Assembly: GCF_901000735.1 (NCBI RefSeq)
Contig: NC_081541.1
Span: 806,001-870,000 of the forward strand
DNA: 64,000 nucleotides
Source: Corylus avellana
Lineage: Eukaryota; Streptophyta; Magnoliopsida; Fagales; Betulaceae
Reading direction: 5' to 3'
The position numbers were made by a program, and so were the translations under genes. How positions within the stretch are numbered: the stretch's first letter is position 1; every line of letters starts with the position of its first letter. The notes beneath the pieces were generated by a model. It searched no databases, had not been told where the DNA came from, and was given only the letters and a program-made list of their open reading frames with translations. Positions 58,868-64,000 of the stretch are shown here, piece after piece.

Positions 58868-59486
58868 GCTTTCTGAGAGGCTGTGAAGGCTTTTAGTTTG
58901 GGCGGGAGATGATATGGTGCTTCTGTGGGTGTGTCTGTACCCAATGATGTGGCATTACTATGATTTCTCTAATTTTCTTTTCTTATTTTGTACATCAAAG
59001 CCCCGTGTGGACCTATTGGGATAGTCTCATTCAATTTTAAGGGTTTATTTTGCAAACTAAACGGCCTTAAATTTGATTTTTTTTTTTTCCTTTCATTCTT
59101 CTATTTGTCCATTAAAGCACCATTGGACCAACAAAAAATGCATTACGCCCATGATTATACCAAATTATGGTCTTCTAAAATTTGTAGTCTAATTCTAGAT
59201 TCTATATATTATGAAAGTTTATTTATCAATTTTAAAATTCTTGAAACTTTAGGAAAATAACCTGAACTCAAAAATTGGCTCCAAAATAACCGGTTGGTGA
59301 CAAGTTGGTGACCAAACAAAGCTAAGGCAGTCTATTAGTCTAAGATAAAGATACATTCTACAATGACAAAGCATTGATTTCCATTCCATTTCCCTTGTGT
59401 GATTATCATTTTTTTTTTCTATTATTCTAATAATAGCTTTAAATATAACCTGTAATTTACATTTTATAGAAATAAATATCAATCGA

Positions 59487-59572
59487 TTGGGATCATACCT
59501 TATGAAGTGGAAGTAACTAGTTCAAACTCCCTTCCTCTTTTGTGTGGACACTCGGCATATAAAAAAAAAAAA
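59487..59572 (+). mobile_element. 5'-truncated SINE, relative of 3177-3293
   Basis: Matches the earlier SINE from the segment after the A box (TTATGAAGTGGAAGTAACTAG; AGTTCAAACTCC B-box-like; TGTGTGGACA) and ends in a poly-A tail at about 59560-59571. It has no complete A box. It is inserted in the intergenic region between TIMELESS and pyruvate kinase. Confidence 0.7.
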
Positions 59573-60018
59573 CGTAATAATTTATATTTTAATAATTGAT
59601 AAGATAAATGTAATGTAAATTATCGCTCAACTTATCCCCAAATTTTGTAAAGGTAATAATTTCTATCAGATACTTGAAACGGCGTCGCATTCGTTCCCAT
59701 GTTCCAGTGTTAACTTCTAAAACCCTGATTGACATTTGACAATGACACTTTCCATTTTCCATTTTCTACTGCATAAACCCAACCGCTTTGAATAAATGTA
59801 TGTATAACAAAAGCGTGTTTGCTATTCGTTTCTCGATACAACCAAAGCGCCTTCTCTCTATTATCTATCCTCAGTTCCTCCGCCAAGCCAAATTTCGCGG
59901 CGATTTCTCCAATACCTCCAAATTCATCACTTAAATCTCTCGCTGTGACTCTCATTTTATTGAGTCTATCTGAAACCTCTCTCTCTCTCTCTCGCTCATT
60001 GTCCGTAGCTCTGTGACA

Positions 60019-63000
60019 ATGGCGCAAGTGGTGGCGACGCGATCGATTCAGAGCTCGTTGCTGTGTCCTAGCACTGGATCTGTACAGGACAGAGTCGAAA
60101 AGCTAAAACCTTCAAGTTTTGCTTCCAAGGTTTTGGCACGCGACGAGAAGAAGAGCTACCGGCTCGTTCACAGAAGGTCTTGCATTGTCGCGAGGAGATC
60201 CGCACATGTCGAGCCGGAGGTCGTCCCGGTCTCACCCGAGGATGTACCAAATGTTCGTCCTATTTACAGCTTGTTCTTTCATTTTCTTTAACGGTTCACT
60301 TTGATTTTGTTTATGTGTGGAGGGAATGTAGGAAAATTGGAAGCGTTTTTTATAAGCCCATTGTTTGGAAGTACTTTTCGTGTTTTTGAAAATTCTCGTT
60401 CTAGTTGAAAACAAAAGGATGCGAAAAATTGAAGCTTCTTTATTTGATAAGTAGGCAATTAAGTAAGCTTAATGTTTAAGAGGCTTCGTTTGGATGCTGA
60501 GTGCATTGAGACGAAATCAGAGCCTTGATGTGTTTGTTCGACAACTCTCTTTGGTTGCTGTGAAAACGGATTAAAGAGCAAAGAAAATTATTTATTGTTA
60601 ATAATTTGTCTTAAAGTTGCAAAGAAAAGAGGGAAAAAAAAGAGATAAACTTTGCAAAATTTTCCTCGTATTTATTTTTTTACCATTTTTGTGAGATGCT
60701 GATCAGAGAGAGCAACAATTTCAGCATCTACAAGTTCATCAACTTCTCGACTCGTCACCGGTGGGCGTGTGGTCCAAGCCGACGGTTAGACGCAAGACAA
60801 AGATCGTGTGCACGATCGGTCCTTCTACCAACACGCGTGAAATGATATGGAAGCTGGCCGAAGCTGGAATGAATGTTGCTCGGATGAACATGTCTCATGG
60901 AGACCACGCGTCTCATCAGAAAGTTATAGATTTGGTTAAGGAATATAATGCTCAATCCAAAGACAATGTAATTGCAATCATGCTCGACACCAAGGCAAGT
61001 TTTTGCTTTACATTCGATTCTATGCTTTACATTCGATTCTATTTTCTTCTATGTTAAATTAGTACAGCACGCTGCTAAAGCAGGTTAGGCATTGTTTAGA
61101 TAGAAACTGACAAATAGTAAATTAATCATTTGGAAATATATATATATATAGAAACTGACAAATAATGCACATCGAATAATTGTGATGAGATTGAACAATT
61201 GATATAATATAGCCGGACCTAAATCAATAGGCTTAAGCTTTTGGATTAAGGTGGTGTTCCAACATATTATCAAGGGTCTTACTTAATCCTCTAGGTGTTC
61301 ATCTTCCCAAAAATATTTACATGGATGTATCAGTAGCATTTATGTTAGCTGAATTTACTGTCATAAAAAGCATATGCGGAAGACTTTTCTATTTGTAGCA
61401 CAAGAAGTCATTAAACTTCCCTCTGGAGTTTTTATGCATCCTAGTCATGGAGAGAAATTGAAGTAGGTATTTGACCTCCCCACTTTGAGGAGGGACTGTT
61501 GATAATTAGGGCATTGCATTTTATGCATTCGGGAAGCAAGCAGTATGTATGTTGTGTGCCATTCATACGGTGACTACGTTTAGGATCTTATTGTTAATTT
61601 AGCTAAAAATATGCAGTCTCTTAGCCATGGAGATGCCAAAATGGAACTAATTTGTTGCTACATGGACATTGTAAGGAGCAATATTGGAACCTGCTAGTTC
61701 ATATTATTGTGTTATTTCCTAGTCAAGTATACGTATCTTGATTTTTTTTGGTTGATCAATATTTTGTTTTATCTAATTTCTAAATAATTTATCCTTTTTT
61801 CTTTGGTTTTCATCAGGGTCCTGAAGTTAGGAGTGGGGACCTGCCACAACCAATCACATTAATGAGTGGGCAAGAATTCACTTTTACAATTCGGAGAGGG
61901 GTTGGCACAGCAGATTCTGTTAGTGTGAACTATGATGATTTTGTTAATGACGTAGAAGTGGGTGACATGCTTCTTGTTGATGGTATGCTATATTTGTCCT
62001 CTCTGGTAAACAAGGAAGTTTCTTTCACCTGAACTGTGCTCATAGATTAAAAATATTTGCTCAGAGGAGATAGTAGTTTTATTATTCATGGTTCAAGCTT
62101 AATTTTGTGAAATATTTGGATATCACATATTTTAGTGAAGGATAATGGTGTAAATGACAGTAAAGAAACTTGGTCTGTAAGTCATATTTGTGTGGCCATT
62201 TGCATGTGCACTGATACGTTTACTCTTATACACTAGCGTGGGCATATGCATGATTCTGTCACTTATTATAGCATTCCTATTGAACTCCTCAAATTTAACT
62301 TTTCTCATAAAAATTTCTGATTACTGAGATCGAACAGAGCATGCCTGACTGGCTGTGAGTTTTACTGTGAAAGTTAATTATAATCCCACATGTCCTAAGA
62401 TGAAATCAACATGCTTTTAGAAATCTTTATTATGTTGTTTCATGGAAGGAAGAATGTCGTCAACTTCAAAATGGAATATGCCGCTTTATAAGATAACATA
62501 TACCGTCTCTCACACTATTGATAATTCAGGATATTCTAATCCAGTGAGTTCTGGTGGTTGAGGATTATTATGAATTTGGGAATTAAAACATGGATAGGGC
62601 AAAAAGATGCTGATGCCATATGCCCAGATTTCACATTTTATATAAGATTTTAGAACTCTTAAGGCCCTCACGAGCTGTTATTAGCTTCAGTTTTATGTCC
62701 ACAAAATTCTACCTTAAGTACTTGAGATGAATTATCATAAGAAGTTTAACTTAATACCTCTTGCCTACAGTTTTCCACTGGTTCATAACCTTCACGACCT
62801 TTTAGATTGTAACTGTTGCTTCCTTTAGAATTGAGTGGTCTTTGAATTACAAGTGTAATTGAAAAGGCAAGCTCTCTGTCTGTATAGTAGACAAGAATTT
62901 AAAAAATGTAACATGTCTTGTTAAGATATGTGCACTGCTGACTCTTGATCTACTCTGCAGGTGGTATGATGTCATTTTTGGTGAAGTCCAAGACAGAAGA

Positions 63001-64000
63001 TTCAGTGAAGTGTGAAGTTGTTGATGGAGGAGAACTTAAATCTAGGCGTCACTTAAATGTTCGAGGAAAAAGTGCAACACTGCCTTCCATCACTGGTTAG
63101 ACCTTGAATCATTATGTACTCTACAATATCCTACTGATTTGCATTTTCTTCTTCTTCTTCTCTCTCACTCTCTCCCTCTCTTTTAAAGGTGAGGAGGTAC
63201 TGAAATTGTTTCCTTTTGCAAATGTACATAATTTTCTATATTGCTTTGCTGCAGAGAAGGATTGGGATGATATCAAATTTGGAGTAGACAACAAAGTTGA
63301 CTTTTATGCTGTTTCCTTTGTTAAAGATGCACAAGTAGTTCATGAATTGAAGAATTATCTGCAAAGTAAACATCCAGATATGATTTCTTATTTTTAAAAA
63401 CAAAATTTGGGAAACATGTTTGTTACCCTGCTCCAGAGTACAAATTATAATTCAGTTTTCCATTTGATATGGCAGGCTGTGGTGCAGATATACACGTCAT
63501 TGTAAAAATTGAAAGTGCAGACTCTATCCCAAATTTGCATTCCATTATCACAGCATCTGATGGGGTGATCATACTAATCATTGCATTGTATCTTTTATTT
63601 GCTGCTAAATTTTATTAAAATTTACATTTAGACCTTGAAGATTGTGACTATTATCAAGTGTTTTTAAGTATTAGTCTAAATCTGGCTGCTTCTGTCACTT
63701 TTATACCCTTTGAAAGTCACACATGCTCTTCTTATTTTAGGCAATGGTTGCAAGAGGAGACCTTGGAGCAGAGCTCCCTATTGAGGAGGTTCCACTTCTG
63801 CAGGTATTTTATTTTTGCCAGAAGGGCAACAGAAGAGAGGGCATCACATATTGGTGTCATTATACAGGACTATTAAGACATCAAGTATGAGTTATTCTCT
63901 GACATTCAGAAGATTCTCAATTAAAAATGCAGGAGGAGATAATCAGAATCTGCCGTAGCATGGGGAAAGCTGTTATTGTGGCAACAAATATGCTGGAAAG
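60019..64000 (+). CDS. PKP2: Plastidial pyruvate kinase, beta type (3' end off window)
   Basis: Exons: 60019-60252, 60707-60994, 61817-61982, 62961-63095, 63255-63365, 63476-63564, 63741-63803 and 63933 to beyond 64000, joined in frame to about 384 residues. An S/R-rich N-terminus (MAQVVATRSIQSSLL...) looks like a plastid transit peptide. The core shows RRKTKIVCTIGPSTNTREM, the active-site segment NVARMNMSHGDHASH, GPEVRSGDL, the signature VIVKIESADSI with the catalytic lysine, and MVARGDLGAELPIEEVP. It converts phosphoenolpyruvate and ADP to pyruvate and ATP in plastids, feeding fatty-acid synthesis. The wording of the core closely resembles Arabidopsis At5g52920, from memory. Exon 2 ends at a GC donor (60995). 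The family is about 580 residues, so a third is missing to the right. Confidence 0.95.

Larger units (their letters stand above)
58686..60018. promoter_or_regulatory. Shared upstream region of TIMELESS and pyruvate kinase
   Basis: 1.33 kb between two divergent start codons. The TIMELESS-proximal 250 bases are GC-richer and hold E2F-like sites. The kinase-proximal end has a CT-rich leader (CTCTCTCTCTCTCTCTCGCTC-like, 59969-59997) typical of plant 5' UTRs. The middle contains a truncated SINE. Divergent control from one region is possible but not shown. Confidence 0.6.

Overview
The window is nuclear DNA from a flowering plant. It is AT-rich, its genes have many introns, and it holds a cluster of Cf/EIX-type receptor-like proteins, a plastid pyruvate kinase, a plant TIMELESS gene, a SINE, MITEs, a TRIM and a solo LTR. 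A woody eudicot fits best, but the species is my inference and is not shown by the sequence. Two runs of N (18879-19161 and 46098-46157) mark assembly gaps.

Layout. From 1 to about 44.6 kb lies a tandem array of leucine-rich-repeat receptor-like protein (RLP) genes, all on the minus strand. RLP1 (1-1755) runs off the left edge and carries a one-base frameshift. RLP2 (14248-17289), RLP3 (24209-27004) and RLP5 (41086-43884) are intact single-exon genes. RLP4 (35281-39208) is a decayed twin of RLP5, split by a transposon that carries a piece of a crooked-neck splicing-factor gene. A last N-terminal scrap lies at about 44395-44610. The spacers are mosaics of duplicated blocks, which I call A to E. 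They also contain pieces of neighbouring genes: two copies of the TIMELESS 3' end, one inverted copy of TIMELESS exons 16-17, and one fragment of a WDR91-like gene. A WD40 gene resembling plant WDR91 (9370-12588, plus strand) sits between RLP1 and RLP2. Its eleven visible exons splice in frame, but the N-terminal half of the family is not visible.

From about 46.2 to 64 kb the sequence looks like ordinary, conserved chromosome. TIMELESS (46718-58685, minus, 19 exons, 1257 residues by my splicing) is head-to-head with a plastidial pyruvate kinase beta-type gene (60019 to beyond 64000, plus). They share a 1.3 kb intergenic region with E2F-like sites on the TIMELESS side. As I recall, the same two genes are neighbours in Arabidopsis (At5g52910 and At5g52920), so this end is probably the ancestral anchor and the RLP array an expansion beside it.

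How it fits together. The RLPs are candidate cell-surface immune receptors that need SOBIR1/BAK1-type partners. They differ in LRR number (a 72-bp LRR unit is present in one, two or four copies) and in their island domains. TIMELESS acts in replication-fork protection and pyruvate kinase in plastid glycolysis for fatty-acid synthesis. I see no operon-like or pathway link between the RLP array and these two genes. The link is structural: the array has picked up and copied fragments of its neighbours. Several insertions (SINE, solo LTR, TRIM) have paralogous empty sites inside the same window, which lets duplication and insertion events be ordered.
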